Positions 8,251 through 15,911 of a stretch of 20,515 bases of DNA are shown here, piece by piece; position 1 is the first letter of the stretch; each line of letters starts with the position of its first letter. Where the stretch lies: contig URTL01000019.1 of NCBI GenBank assembly GCA_900550785.1, positions 1-20,515 on the forward strand, written 5' to 3'. Below the pieces are notes generated by a model, which worked only from the letters and a program-made list of their open reading frames with translations, had not been told where the DNA came from and did no database searches. Made by a program: the position numbers and the translations under genes. The stretch is from an uncultured Collinsella sp. (GTDB lineage: Bacteria > Actinomycetota > Coriobacteriia > Coriobacteriales > Coriobacteriaceae).

Positions 8251-8260
8251 GGTGAATGAA

Positions 8261-9184
<924 letters not shown>

Positions 9185-9241
9185 GTGCGCGGCGTGAGCT
9201 GATATGACATCCAGACGAGATACCCAATACAAGGAGGAGTT

Positions 9242-10672
9242 ATGACGAACAAAGAGCTGGCTCAAAAGCTGCTGGACCTTTTGGGCGGTAAAGACAACGT
9301 GCTCGCAAACGCGGCGTGCATGACGCGCCTGCGCGTGACCGTCAAAGACACGGGTAACGTCGACACGGAGGGTATTAAGGCGCTCGACGGCGTGATGGGC
9401 CTGGTCGAGGACGACACGATGCAGATCGTGCTGGGTCCGGGCAAGGTGAATAAGGTGCTCGAGGAGTTCTCCAAGCTCACCGGCCTTGCGAAAGGCGTTG
9501 CTGACGAGAGCGTGGTTGATGCTGCGGCCACAAACAAGGCCGCGCAGAAGGCCAAGTACGAGTCTAAGCCGGTTCAGGCCTTCCTCAAGAAGATTTCCAA
9601 TGTCTTCGTCGCCCTGCTTCCCGGCATCATTGCGGCTGGCCTCATCAACGGTATCTGCAACGTCATTAACGTTTCGACGGCAGGCGCGCTTGCAGGCGAG
9701 TGGTGGTACCAGGGCATTCGTTCCATGGGCTGGGCCCTGTTTGCCTATCTGCCCATCTTGGTGGGCTATAACGCGGCACGTGAGTTTGGTGGCTCCGCTG
9801 CGCTGGGCGGCATCGCCGGCACGATGTGCATCGCCAACAGTGCCATGCCCCTGCTTGCGCCTGGCGCGGCTGATCCTGCCACTGCCATTCTGCTGCCGCT
9901 CACCAGTGCGCAGTACAACCCCGCAGCGGGCGGCATGATCGCGGCTCTCATCGCTGGCGCATTTTTTGCCTGGATGGAGCGTCAGATTCGCAAGGTTATG
10001 CCCAACGCACTCGACACGTTCTTGTCCCCGCTGCTGGTGCTCATCATCGGCGCCTTTGCTCTGATGCTCGTCATCCAGCCGGTTGGCGCATGGCTGACGA
10101 CTGCCATCTTTAGCGTTTTGACCTTTATCTTCGAGAAGCTGGGCGTCCTGGGCGGCTATATCCTGTCGGCAGGCTTCTTGCCGCTGGTGTCCGTCGGCCT
10201 GCATCAGGCGCTCACGCCGATTCACGCTATGCTCAACGATCCCGACGGCGCTACCAAGGGTATCAATTACCTGCTTCCCATCCTTATGATGGCTGGCGGC
10301 GGCCAGGTCGGTGCCGGTTTGGCGCTGTACTTTAAGACCAAGAACGCCAAGCTCAAGAAGTACGTCGCAGAGTCCATTCCCGTTGGAATCCTGGGTGTGG
10401 GCGAGCCTCTGATGTATGCTGTTACGCTGCCGCTCGTTCGTCCGTTTGTGACGGCCTGCCTGGGTGCCGGATTTGGCGGCGCGCTCGCGGCGCTGCTTCA
10501 CATCGGCACGGTTTCTCAGGGCGTTTCCGGTCTGTTTGGCCTGCTGATCGTCGTTCCTGGCCAGCAGCTCGGCTACGTTGCCGCTATGCTGCTTGCCTAT
10601 GCCGCCGGCTTTGTCCTGACGTGGTTCTTTGGCGTCGACGAGCAGAAGATCAACGAGTTCTTTGGCGAGTAG
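9242..10672 (+). CDS. murP: PTS EIIBC transporter, MurNAc type (MurP-like)
   Basis: 476 aa. The N-terminal EIIB domain (1-about 80) has the phosphorylated Cys26 in NAACMTRLRVTV. After a linker, the EIIC domain (about 110-470) has some ten hydrophobic segments with HQALTPIHAMLND and GVGEPLMYAV (385-394), the substrate-site Glu region of the glucose-superfamily EIIC. There is no EIIA domain, so a separate EIIA must donate phosphate, as known for E. coli MurP. Specificity for MurNAc, or a MurNAc glycoside, is inferred from position between murQ and mupG; related sucrose or trehalose EIIBC proteins look alike. AAGGAGG at 9231-9237 is a strong ribosome binding site. Confidence 0.85.
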   Translation: MTNKELAQKLLDLLGGKDNVLANAACMTRLRVTVKDTGNVDTEGIKALDGVMGLVEDDTMQIVLGPGKVNKVLEEFSKLTGLAKGVADESVVDAAATNKAAQKAKYESKPVQAFLKKISNVFVALLPGIIAAGLINGICNVINVSTAGALAGEWWYQGIRSMGWALFAYLPILVGYNAAREFGGSAALGGIAGTMCIANSAMPLLAPGAADPATAILLPLTSAQYNPAAGGMIAALIAGAFFAWMERQIRKVMPNALDTFLSPLLVLIIGAFALMLVIQPVGAWLTTAIFSVLTFIFEKLGVLGGYILSAGFLPLVSVGLHQALTPIHAMLNDPDGATKGINYLLPILMMAGGGQVGAGLALYFKTKNAKLKKYVAESIPVGILGVGEPLMYAVTLPLVRPFVTACLGAGFGGALAALLHIGTVSQGVSGLFGLLIVVPGQQLGYVAAMLLAYAAGFVLTWFFGVDEQKINEFFGE

Positions 10673-10739
10673 TTTGATATCGCGAGCCGTGTTGCTCGGG
10701 GTTCGCGGCGCGCGGCAGATTTCTTGATGTTATGGTTGT

Positions 10740-10773
10740 GCCGGCGGGGCTAGCTGCTCCGCCGGCCTTTTTT
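10740..10773 (+). terminator. terminator between murP and mupG
   Basis: GCCGGCGG (10740-10747) pairs perfectly with CCGCCGGC (10759-10766), followed by a run of six T from 10768. The mupG ribosome binding site (AAAGGAG, 10774-10780) begins immediately after the T run. It should end or reduce transcription between two genes of one pathway. Confidence 0.85.
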
Positions 10774-10789
10774 AAAGGAGCGTTGAAGC

Positions 10790-11842
10790 GTGAAAACGGG
10801 TATTTCAATTTATCTTTCCAGCCCTTTGCAGGATATTGAGCGGACGATTGAGCGTGGCGCCGCGGCGGGTGCGCGCTACGCGTTCACCTCGCTGCATATT
10901 CCCGAGGATGGGGGAGCGGCGTATGCCGATAAGGTCCGTCATGTGCTGTCGCTGCTTTCCGCCCGCGGCATTGCGCTCATTGCCGATGTGGGGCCTCGCA
11001 CGTGCGATTTGCTCGGGCTTGAGCGCATCGAGGACCTGCGCAATCTGGGGTTGGAATACCTTCGTTTGGACTATGGCTTTAGCGCCCAGCGGGTCGCGGA
11101 GCTGTCCGGTGTATTTCGCATTGTGGTTAATGCATCGACAGTGAGTTCTGATGAAATCGCATCGTGGCGTGAGGCCGGTGCCGATGTGACTCGTTTTGCC
11201 GCCTGCCACAATTTTTACCCCAAGCCTTATACCGGTTTAGCTCTGGAGGACATTGCTCGGGTGAATCTTCGTCTTGCGGCGCTTGGATTCGAAATCATGG
11301 CTTTTGTGCCGGGTGATGCTAACGTTCGCGGGCCGGTATTCGAGGGACTGCCGACGGTCGAGGCGCAACGCGGTCGCGCGTCAAAGGTTGCTCTCAATAT
11401 GCTTGAGCTTGCACATGGCGCCGATTGCGACATTGTGTTGGTCGGCGACCCCGATCTTTCCGATGCGGGCTGGGCACAGTTTGCTCAAGTTTCCGCCGGA
11501 TACGTGGACCTGCAATGCGAGCTTGAGCCCGGTTATGCCTATGCGCGCGGGCAGATTCATCACGACCGGCCCGACTCGAGCGTCTTCATCTTTAGGTCTC
11601 AGGAGTCACGTACAACGCTTAAGCCGGATTCCGTGCCGACGGATGCCGGAGCCGGCCTGCCGCGAAAGGCGGGGTCGATCGCTGTGAGCAATAGCGGATA
11701 TGGGCGCTACGAAGGCGAGCTTGAGATTGCGCGGGTTGATCTTCCCGGTGACGAGCGCATGAACGTTGCGGGCCATATCACGCCCGAGGCAATGGAGCTG
11801 CTGCCGTTCATCAAACGCGGATTCGGGGTACGGTTCGTTTAG
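10790..11842 (+). CDS. mupG: 6-phospho-N-acetylmuramidase, MupG/DUF871 family
   Basis: 350 aa, normal for the family (older name: outer surface protein, DUF871). An N-terminal TIM-barrel-like domain (1-about 235) begins MKTGISIYLSS and contains TSLHIPED, LRLDYGF, HNFYPKPYTGL (140-150), FVPGD (172-176), RGPVFEGLPTVE (180-191) and a C-terminal smaller beta domain (about 240-350). No signal peptide is visible, so it is cytoplasmic. Family knowledge: in Staphylococcus aureus MupG cleaves MurNAc-6-P-GlcNAc taken up by MurP, and MurQ then acts on the released MurNAc-6-P; the same gene set is here. The GTG start at 10790 has AAAGGAG nine bases upstream. The preceding terminator may give it lower or separate expression. 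Confidence 0.88.
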   Translation: MKTGISIYLSSPLQDIERTIERGAAAGARYAFTSLHIPEDGGAAYADKVRHVLSLLSARGIALIADVGPRTCDLLGLERIEDLRNLGLEYLRLDYGFSAQRVAELSGVFRIVVNASTVSSDEIASWREAGADVTRFAACHNFYPKPYTGLALEDIARVNLRLAALGFEIMAFVPGDANVRGPVFEGLPTVEAQRGRASKVALNMLELAHGADCDIVLVGDPDLSDAGWAQFAQVSAGYVDLQCELEPGYAYARGQIHHDRPDSSVFIFRSQESRTTLKPDSVPTDAGAGLPRKAGSIAVSNSGYGRYEGELEIARVDLPGDERMNVAGHITPEAMELLPFIKRGFGVRFV

Positions 11843-11934
11843 CGTGTGACCCGTGGGCTACAATTGGCCCATCATACGAAGGCGCCTCGTGTGGCGTGTG
11901 CCTGCGTTGGCCGATCTATATTCGGAGGATTCCC

Positions 11935-12294
11935 ATGACCGTACTGTTTGTTGAATATCCCAAGTGCTCGACCTGTAAGAAGGCCAAGGCATGGCTGGAT
12001 GAACATGGGGTTGAGTATATCGACCGCGATATCGTTTTGGACAATCCCACGGCTGATGAGCTTGCGACCTGGATTGCTCGTTCGGGGCTGCCGGTGCGGC
12101 GTTTCTTTAATTCGTCGGGCATGAAATATCGAGAGCTGGGCCTGAAGGCGCGTCTGGATGCGGGCATGACGGATCGGGAGTGCTACGAGCTGCTGGCGAC
12201 CGACGGCATGCTGGTCAAGCGTCCGCTGCTGGTGGGCGACGACTTTGTGATTCCCGGCTTTAGGGAATCGGCTTGGGCCGAGGCGTTGCTGTAG
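11935..12294 (+). CDS. ArsC/Spx/YffB-family thioredoxin-fold protein
   Basis: 119 aa. The family start is plain: FVEYPKCSTCKKAKAWLD with a CxxC motif at Cys11-Cys14, then YIDRDIV, FNSSGMKYRELGL, LATDGMLVKRPLLV and the final VIPGF-x-ESAW. Family knowledge: this ArsC/Spx branch includes glutaredoxin-coupled arsenate reductases and Spx/MgsR-type RNA-polymerase regulators; small versions with KRPLLV are widely annotated as arsenate reductase family without proven activity. No ars genes are nearby, so arsenate reduction is not supported by context. ATG 11935 has CGGAGGA six bases upstream. An upstream TACAAT (11859-11864) could be a -10, though no good -35 is visible. Confidence 0.88.
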   Translation: MTVLFVEYPKCSTCKKAKAWLDEHGVEYIDRDIVLDNPTADELATWIARSGLPVRRFFNSSGMKYRELGLKARLDAGMTDRECYELLATDGMLVKRPLLVGDDFVIPGFRESAWAEALL

Positions 12295-12300
12295 CGGCTG

Positions 12301-12472
12301 CGGAAAGTGCGACCCGGAATTCGCTTCCAGAATGGGATGCACTTTCCCAAAGTGGCCGGTTGCGGAAAGCACGTCCCATTCTGAGCTTCGATTGCGGGAC
12401 ACGGTTTCCGGTTGAGAGCTCGACGGGAAAGTAGGGACCAGTTTGAGCTTGAAATCTGGGACGCACTTTCCG
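12301..12472. repeat. array of six alternating copies of a 15-base motif
   Basis: The core GGAAAGTGCGTCCC, or its reverse complement, occurs six times with changes: 12301-12315 (+), 12334-12348 (-), 12363-12377 (+), 12396-12410 (-), 12425-12439 (+) and 12458-12472 (-). Orientation strictly alternates and starts lie 29-33 bases apart. Outer units 1 and 6 differ by one base in 15 and pair end to end; units 2 and 3 also share flanking CAGAATGGGA/TCCCATTCTG. The whole block can fold as stacked hairpins. It fills the gap between the ArsC-family gene and a convergent minus-strand gene, a usual place for REP-like elements. No transposase is seen. Confidence 0.8.
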
Positions 12473-12490
12473 CCGGCGGGCCTGCCTCAG

Positions 12491-12901
12491 TCAGTCCGCC
12501 AGCTGTGCCCATTCGTGCGGATCGTAGACTTTTACGTGCTTGTTGGGCTTGCCACTCCAGTACTCCTCGTCCATAAAGGGCAGATATGCCTGAACGCCAG
12601 GGCAGATAAAGGGAATCCGCTGCTGTTGCAGTCGCTCGCGCTGACGCTGTTCCAGGTGCGCCTCGGATATGACGGTCGGCATGCCGGACAGCTCGACGAG
12701 ACTTGCCTGGATTCGCTTAAGGTCGGGTAGTCCCGCGTGCCATGACATCCGCATGATCAAAAAGGATGCACGGCGGTATTTTGCCTGCACCACAGTAATG
12801 GCGGGGCGCAGTGTGGGATGGATTTTGTCCCGTTCGGGCCAAAGGTCGGCAGTGATCTCGAGGCCCAGGGTCTCCCATAGGTAATCAAGCTCTTCGTCCA
12901 T
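12491..12901 (-). CDS. conserved-looking hypothetical protein, 136 aa
   Basis: I cannot assign a function. The protein is soluble, with an acidic N-terminus (MDEELDYLWETL), Trp-rich patches, and at 95-110 the stretch RIPFICPGVQAYLPFM. A similar IPF-PG-Q-YLPF pattern occurs in winged-helix proteins of gut Firmicutes and Actinobacteria that I know only as uncharacterised MarR-like proteins, so a degenerate DNA-binding or regulatory role is possible but unproven. Coding is supported by an uninterrupted frame between features on the other strand, an AGG a few bases before the ATG, and amino-acid composition like a real protein. It is convergent with the ArsC-family gene, with the repeat array between them. 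Confidence 0.65.
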   Translation of the reverse strand: MDEELDYLWETLGLEITADLWPERDKIHPTLRPAITVVQAKYRRASFLIMRMSWHAGLPDLKRIQASLVELSGMPTVISEAHLEQRQRERLQQQRIPFICPGVQAYLPFMDEEYWSGKPNKHVKVYDPHEWAQLAD

Positions 12902-13066
12902 GGCGCCTCGATATCTACGCGATCATTGATACTTCGATTGTGTTGCCTGGTGCTATCGTTTTCGCGGTAGAATCTGCCAACGGTTGACGGCTACCGCTCG
13001 CGGCGTTTTGCCCCTCGTGTACAGCGGTCGGCTTCACAGGTCCTTCACGGGTTGGACTAAATAAGG

Positions 13067-13101
13067 CCAATTTGACTGAATTTCAAAAAAGTCAAAATTG
13101 G
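13067..13101. repeat. inverted repeat upstream of the tRNA pair
   Basis: CCAATTTGACT (13067-13077) and AGTCAAAATTGG (13090-13101) are complementary arms, with one extra base in the right arm, around a 12-base A-rich loop. It ends four bases before the -35 of the tRNA promoter. It could be an operator or a hairpin; no T tract follows on the plus strand. The rest of 12902-13066 shows nothing I can name. Confidence 0.4.
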
Positions 13102-13104
13102 GGC

Positions 13105-13133
13105 TTGCGTCACGGCGAGACTTCCCGTATATT
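13105..13133 (+). promoter_or_regulatory. promoter of the tRNA-Gln/tRNA-Glu unit
   Basis: TTGCGT (13105-13110) and TATATT (13128-13133) are separated by 17 bases, the optimal spacing for the main sigma factor. Transcription would begin about 13140, some 38 bases before tRNA-Gln. Confidence 0.6.
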
Positions 13134-13177
13134 TCTTTCTTGCGCAAAGGCACAGCCGAGCGCAGCGATGCAGTCAT

Positions 13178-13251
13178 TGGGATGTCGTCTAATGGCAGGA
13201 CAGCGGATTCTGGTTCCGTCAATGGGGGTTCGACTCCCTCCATCCCAGCCA
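13178..13251 (+). tRNA. tRNA-Gln (anticodon CTG)
   Basis: The acceptor stem TGGGATG (13178-13184) pairs with CATCCCA (13241-13247). The anticodon stem GCGGA/TCCGT encloses loop TTCTGGT, giving anticodon CTG. The T arm contains GGTTCGACTCC. Discriminator G13248 is followed by an encoded CCA. It is the first gene of a two-tRNA transcript. Confidence 0.93.
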
Positions 13252-13268
13252 TTGCATTTGCTACATAT

Positions 13269-13345
13269 GGCCCGTTCGTCTAGCGGTTTAGGACGCCGCC
13301 CTCTCAAGGCGGAGATCACCAGTTCGAATCTGGTACGGGCTACCA
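13269..13345 (+). tRNA. tRNA-Glu (anticodon CTC)
   Basis: The acceptor stem GGCCCGT pairs with ACGGGCT (13335-13341; first pair G-U). The anticodon stem CCGCC/GGCGG encloses loop CTCTCAA, giving anticodon CTC. The T loop is AGTTCGAATCT and CCA is encoded at 13343-13345. It lies 17 bases after tRNA-Gln and shares its promoter and terminator. Confidence 0.94.
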
Positions 13346-13355
13346 AAATTGAACG

Positions 13356-13384
13356 CCCGGGCCTCGTAAGAGACCCGGGTTTTG
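13356..13384 (+). terminator. terminator of the tRNA unit
   Basis: CCCGGG (13356-13361) pairs with CCCGGG (13374-13379), extended by CTC/GAG (13363-13365 with 13370-13372) around a GTAA loop. TTTTG follows. Confidence 0.8.
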
Positions 13385-13439
13385 TGTATTGACCGTATAT
13401 ACGGCGCCTGCCGTGTTTCGCTCAGATCGAGGAGTAGCC

Positions 13440-14357
13440 ATGGATCTGCCCATCAGCTTGCAAGACATCACGTATGCCGAGAACTATCTGGCGCAGGGCG
13501 ACCTGGCTACGGCGACGCCGCTGCTGGAGCGTCTGGTGGAGCTCGCCGAGGAGTATATCGACGCTGAGTGCAAGACGGAGGAGAAGCGCCAATACTTTAG
13601 CTTCGATAGCAAGTTTGAGCGCTTGGCCTATCGCCGCGTGGAGAAGGATCCGCGCGAGCTCGTGCAGGTCGAGGTGCCGTTTGACCGCCTGTACTCTGAT
13701 ATGGCGTTTGCCTACATTCGTCAGCAGGATTATGTGAGCGCTCGTAATGCCCTGATGCAGGCTGTGCGTTGGGACCCCATGAACTGCAACTATCGCTTGG
13801 ATTTGGCCGAGCTGTTCCGCGCACTCGAGGACAAGCAGGAATGGGCATCGCTCTCGTTCTCGGTGCTGGAGCGTGCAAGCGATGGCAAGTGCGCCGCCCG
13901 CGCTTACGCCAATCTAGGTCAGTACTTTTTGGAGCCCGAGACCGAGAACGTTTCGGCTGCCGTGGGTTGCGCGCGTCTGGCGCTGCGCCTGGCGCCCAAC
14001 GATGCGCATACGACGCGCCTGCTCAACAAGATCCATACCACCTATCCGGATGCCGCTGATGAGAGCGACGACCACGTGATGGGTGAATTGGCCCTGCAAG
14101 GCGTGCCGACCTCGCCTTCGGCCGAGATTGCCATCTGCCTGATCATGTGCGCGACCGATGCTGCAAGCGACGGCGACAAGCAGGAGGCGACGCGCCTGAC
14201 GGTGCGTGCTCGCGACTTGGTGGGCGAGGAGGCCTGCGCGGCGATTATCAAACTGGTGCGCGAGAGCGATGCCGAGCTCAATGCCGAGCGCAAGGCAAAG
14301 CGCGAGGCTACGGGCTCAAACGCCGATGGCGCCAAGGAGGCCGGCGATGCCCAGTAA
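13440..14357 (+). CDS. TPR-like repeat protein of unknown function
   Basis: 305 aa from ATG 13440, with GAGGAG (13429-13434) five bases upstream; a longer frame from 13389 would start inside the tRNA terminator region. The protein is helical and reads like tetratricopeptide repeats: ENYLAQGDLATATPLLERLVEL near the N-terminus, SDMAFAYIRQQDYVSARNALMQAVRWDP at about 83-110, YANLGQYFLEPETENVSAAVGCARLALRLAPND further on. The C-terminus (about 270-305) is charged and Ala-rich (NAERKAKREATG). There is no signal peptide or TM segment. It overlaps smpB by 11 bases, so the two are translationally coupled. Whether it works with SmpB or tmRNA cannot be told from sequence. Confidence 0.85.
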   Translation: MDLPISLQDITYAENYLAQGDLATATPLLERLVELAEEYIDAECKTEEKRQYFSFDSKFERLAYRRVEKDPRELVQVEVPFDRLYSDMAFAYIRQQDYVSARNALMQAVRWDPMNCNYRLDLAELFRALEDKQEWASLSFSVLERASDGKCAARAYANLGQYFLEPETENVSAAVGCARLALRLAPNDAHTTRLLNKIHTTYPDAADESDDHVMGELALQGVPTSPSAEIAICLIMCATDAASDGDKQEATRLTVRARDLVGEEACAAIIKLVRESDAELNAERKAKREATGSNADGAKEAGDAQ

Positions 14358-14817
14358 GCGTGAACGCAAGCTCATTTCTAAGAATCGCTCGGCGCATCAC
14401 GAGTACTTTATCGATGAGACGTTCGAATGCGGTATTGAGCTGAGCGGCACCGAGGTCAAGTCGATTCGCGAGCGCGCCTGTCAGATCACTGACACTTTTG
14501 CGCTGATTCGTGGCGGCGAGTGCTGGCTCGTCGGACTGCATATCCACCCTTATAGCCATGGTGGCGTGTGGAATCGCGATCCCGACCGTCGGCGTCGTCT
14601 GCTGCTGCACCGCAAGGAGATCGACTTTCTTGACGGCAAACTTCGCAACCGTGGTTATGCGCTGGTTCCGTTGGAGCTCTACTTTAATACCGACGGCCGC
14701 GTAAAGCTGCTGCTGGGTCTGGGTCGCGGCAAGAAGCTCTACGACAAGCGCGAGGACATGGCCAAGCGTGATGTCCAACGCGAGATCGACCGCGCCCTTA
14801 AGGAACGCAACCGCTAG
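14347..14817 (+). CDS. smpB: SsrA-binding protein SmpB
   Basis: 156 aa, normal length. It begins KRERKLISKNRSAHHEYFI and continues ELSGTEVKSIRERACQITD, HIHPYSHGGVWNRDP, RRRRLLLHRKEI and GLGRGKKLYDKREDMAKRD, all hallmark SmpB segments; the C-terminal basic tail that enters the ribosomal decoding centre is present. Family knowledge: SmpB delivers tmRNA to stalled ribosomes for rescue and peptide tagging. ATG 14347 lies six bases after AAGGAGG (14334-14340), inside the end of the upstream TPR-like gene. The tmRNA gene itself is not in this window. Confidence 0.97.
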   Translation: MPSKRERKLISKNRSAHHEYFIDETFECGIELSGTEVKSIRERACQITDTFALIRGGECWLVGLHIHPYSHGGVWNRDPDRRRRLLLHRKEIDFLDGKLRNRGYALVPLELYFNTDGRVKLLLGLGRGKKLYDKREDMAKRDVQREIDRALKERNR

Positions 14818-14830
14818 GCACTCTGTATAA

Positions 14831-14895
14831 GTTGCGGTGGAATACGGACTGTTTTGCCTGTTTGAGGGGCTATTCAGTCCCTATTTCACCGCAAC
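14831..14895. repeat. palindromic element with 21-base arms
   Basis: Left arm 14831-14851 begins GTTGCGGTGGAATA and ends GGACTG. Right arm 14875-14895 begins CAGTCCCTATT and ends CACCGCAAC. The arms match at 19 of 21 positions and enclose a 23-base T/G-rich loop. It begins 13 bases after the smpB stop and precedes a separate terminator, so it is not needed as one. The form fits a dispersed intergenic palindrome (REP or MITE-like), non-coding. Confidence 0.8.
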
Positions 14896-14938
14896 TGCGG
14901 GCGTCTCATCTTTCTTACTGTTCTGACACATATGTCTT

Positions 14939-14973
14939 AAAGGCGGCGTCCGTTATGGGTGCCGCCTTTTTTG
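14939..14973 (+). terminator. terminator after smpB
   Basis: AAAGGCGGC (14939-14947) and GCCGCCTTT (14961-14969) form a perfect nine-base stem that can extend inward with G-U pairs. Six T follow from 14967. Confidence 0.85.
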
Positions 14974-15023
14974 TGGGTACATACATTCATGAGGTTCCAA
15001 CCCGAGCTAGGGGAGTGATCGTT

Positions 15024-15527
15024 ATGGACAAAACTGCGTTCTTTACCATGCCGAGCGGTCTGTACGTGGTGAGCGCTGCGGCAGACGGGTTGCGCGCCGG
15101 CTGCGTCATCAACACTGCGGTGCAGGTGACGTCCATGCCGCCGCGTATTTCGGTTGCCGTGAACAAGGACAATGTCACCTCGGGCGTCATCGCATCGGCC
15201 AAAGCGTTCGCGCTGACCGTGATCGATCAGACTGCCGACATGCTCTACATCGGTAACTTTGGGTTCCGCACCAGCAGCGATTATGACAAGTTTGCCAAAT
15301 ACGAGACCCGCGAGACGGCTCTGGGCATGCCCTATGTGCCTGAGCACGCGGCGGCCCTGTTTAGCTGCCGTTTGATCGACACTGTGGATGTGGGCACGCA
15401 TCTGCTGTTTATTGGCGAGGTCGAGGATGCCGAGCGCCTGAGCGACGAGACGCCGCTGACATACGACTACTATCACAAGGTGCTAAAGGGCAAGACGCCG
15501 CCCAAAGCCTCGTCGTATCAAGGCTAG
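15024..15527 (+). CDS. flavin reductase-like FMN-binding protein
   Basis: 167 aa from ATG 15024, with GGGAG (15011-15015) eight bases upstream; the upstream frame extension runs through the terminator and palindrome and is not credible. The split-barrel flavin-reductase signature is visible: MPSGLYVVSA, GCVINTAVQVTSMPPRISVAVNKDN, SAKAFALTVIDQTAD, FGFRTSSDYDKF and LFIGEVEDAE, ending TYDYYHKVLKGKTPPKA. The ending matches the join region before rubredoxin in fused high-molecular-weight rubredoxins. Family knowledge: these proteins bind FMN and pass electrons from NAD(P)H to rubredoxin or flavodiiron proteins in oxygen or NO defence. The rubredoxin gene lies 88 bases downstream with its own promoter. 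Cytoplasmic. Confidence 0.88.
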   Translation: MDKTAFFTMPSGLYVVSAAADGLRAGCVINTAVQVTSMPPRISVAVNKDNVTSGVIASAKAFALTVIDQTADMLYIGNFGFRTSSDYDKFAKYETRETALGMPYVPEHAAALFSCRLIDTVDVGTHLLFIGEVEDAERLSDETPLTYDYYHKVLKGKTPPKASSYQG

Positions 15528-15544
15528 AAATGTTCTAAAAATAC

Positions 15545-15577
15545 TTGCATTATGTTATTGAGAATATATACTAATAA
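15545..15577 (+). promoter_or_regulatory. rubredoxin promoter within an AT-rich symmetric region
   Basis: TTGCAT (15545-15550) and TATACT (15567-15572) are 16 bases apart and 44 bases before the rubredoxin start. TTATT (15555-15559) and AATAA (15573-15577) flank and overlap the -10 symmetrically. This AT-rich symmetry recalls PerR/Fur-type operators, but the match is not close enough to name one. Confidence 0.55.
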
Positions 15578-15615
15578 GTAAGTACACCAGCAGTCACATT
15601 CGAGAGGAGAACATC

Positions 15616-15759
15616 ATGGCTGAGGAGAAGAAGACGTATAAGTTTGTGTGCACCGTTTGCGGTTACGAGGTTGAGGTCGACACGCCCGAGCTGCCCGAGG
15701 ACTACGTGTGCCCGGTCTGCGGCGTCGGCCCCGATGAGTTTGAGCTTGTCGAGGAGTAG
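15616..15759 (+). CDS. short rubredoxin
   Basis: 47 aa. Two metal-binding pairs are clear: CTVCGY (Cys12, Cys15) and CPVCGVG (Cys32, Cys35), with PEDYVCPVCGVGPDEFE the usual rubredoxin ending. Standard rubredoxins have about 29 residues between the pairs; here there are 16, so the middle loop is missing. Family knowledge: the four Cys bind one Fe and carry single electrons in the cytoplasm. GAGAGGAGA precedes ATG 15616 by five bases. With the upstream flavin-reductase gene it resembles a split high-molecular-weight rubredoxin, so a role in O2/NO or peroxide detoxification is likely but inferred. Confidence 0.92.
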   Translation: MAEEKKTYKFVCTVCGYEVEVDTPELPEDYVCPVCGVGPDEFELVEE

Positions 15760-15800
15760 CTCGTAGACACACGACTTGCAACAACATATAGCTCTGTCCA

Positions 15801-15836
15801 AGGGTCCCGGTCGAATTCTCGGCCGGGACCCTTTTG
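15801..15836 (+). terminator. terminator after rubredoxin
   Basis: GGGTCCCGG (15802-15810) pairs perfectly with CCGGGACCC (15823-15831), followed by TTTT. The stem can extend inward. Confidence 0.88.
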
Positions 15837-15860
15837 ATTTATCTGACGGTTTAAAACGGC

Positions 15861-15885
15861 CTTACGTGTTGCAGATTGAGACGTT
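15861..15885. repeat. dispersed repeat, copy 1 (downstream of mntH)
   Basis: CTTACGTGTTGCAGATTGAG and the next five bases match copy 2 at 17327-17350 at 22 of 24 aligned positions plus a one-base gap. It lies between the rubredoxin terminator and the mntH 3' end. Confidence 0.65.
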
Positions 15886-15911
15886 ATATCTGGACAGCCA
15901 CGTCATCCCAA

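Noticed and set aside
11935..12294. Arsenic resistance locus
   Set aside because: Only an ArsC-fold protein is present; no arsR, arsB or acr3 nearby.
12301..12472. Possible CRISPR array
   Set aside because: Repeats alternate in orientation, vary in sequence and are separated by under 20 bases; no cas genes.
13178..13345. tRNA genes as an integration (att) site
   Set aside because: No integrase, duplicated tRNA end or foreign DNA next to them.
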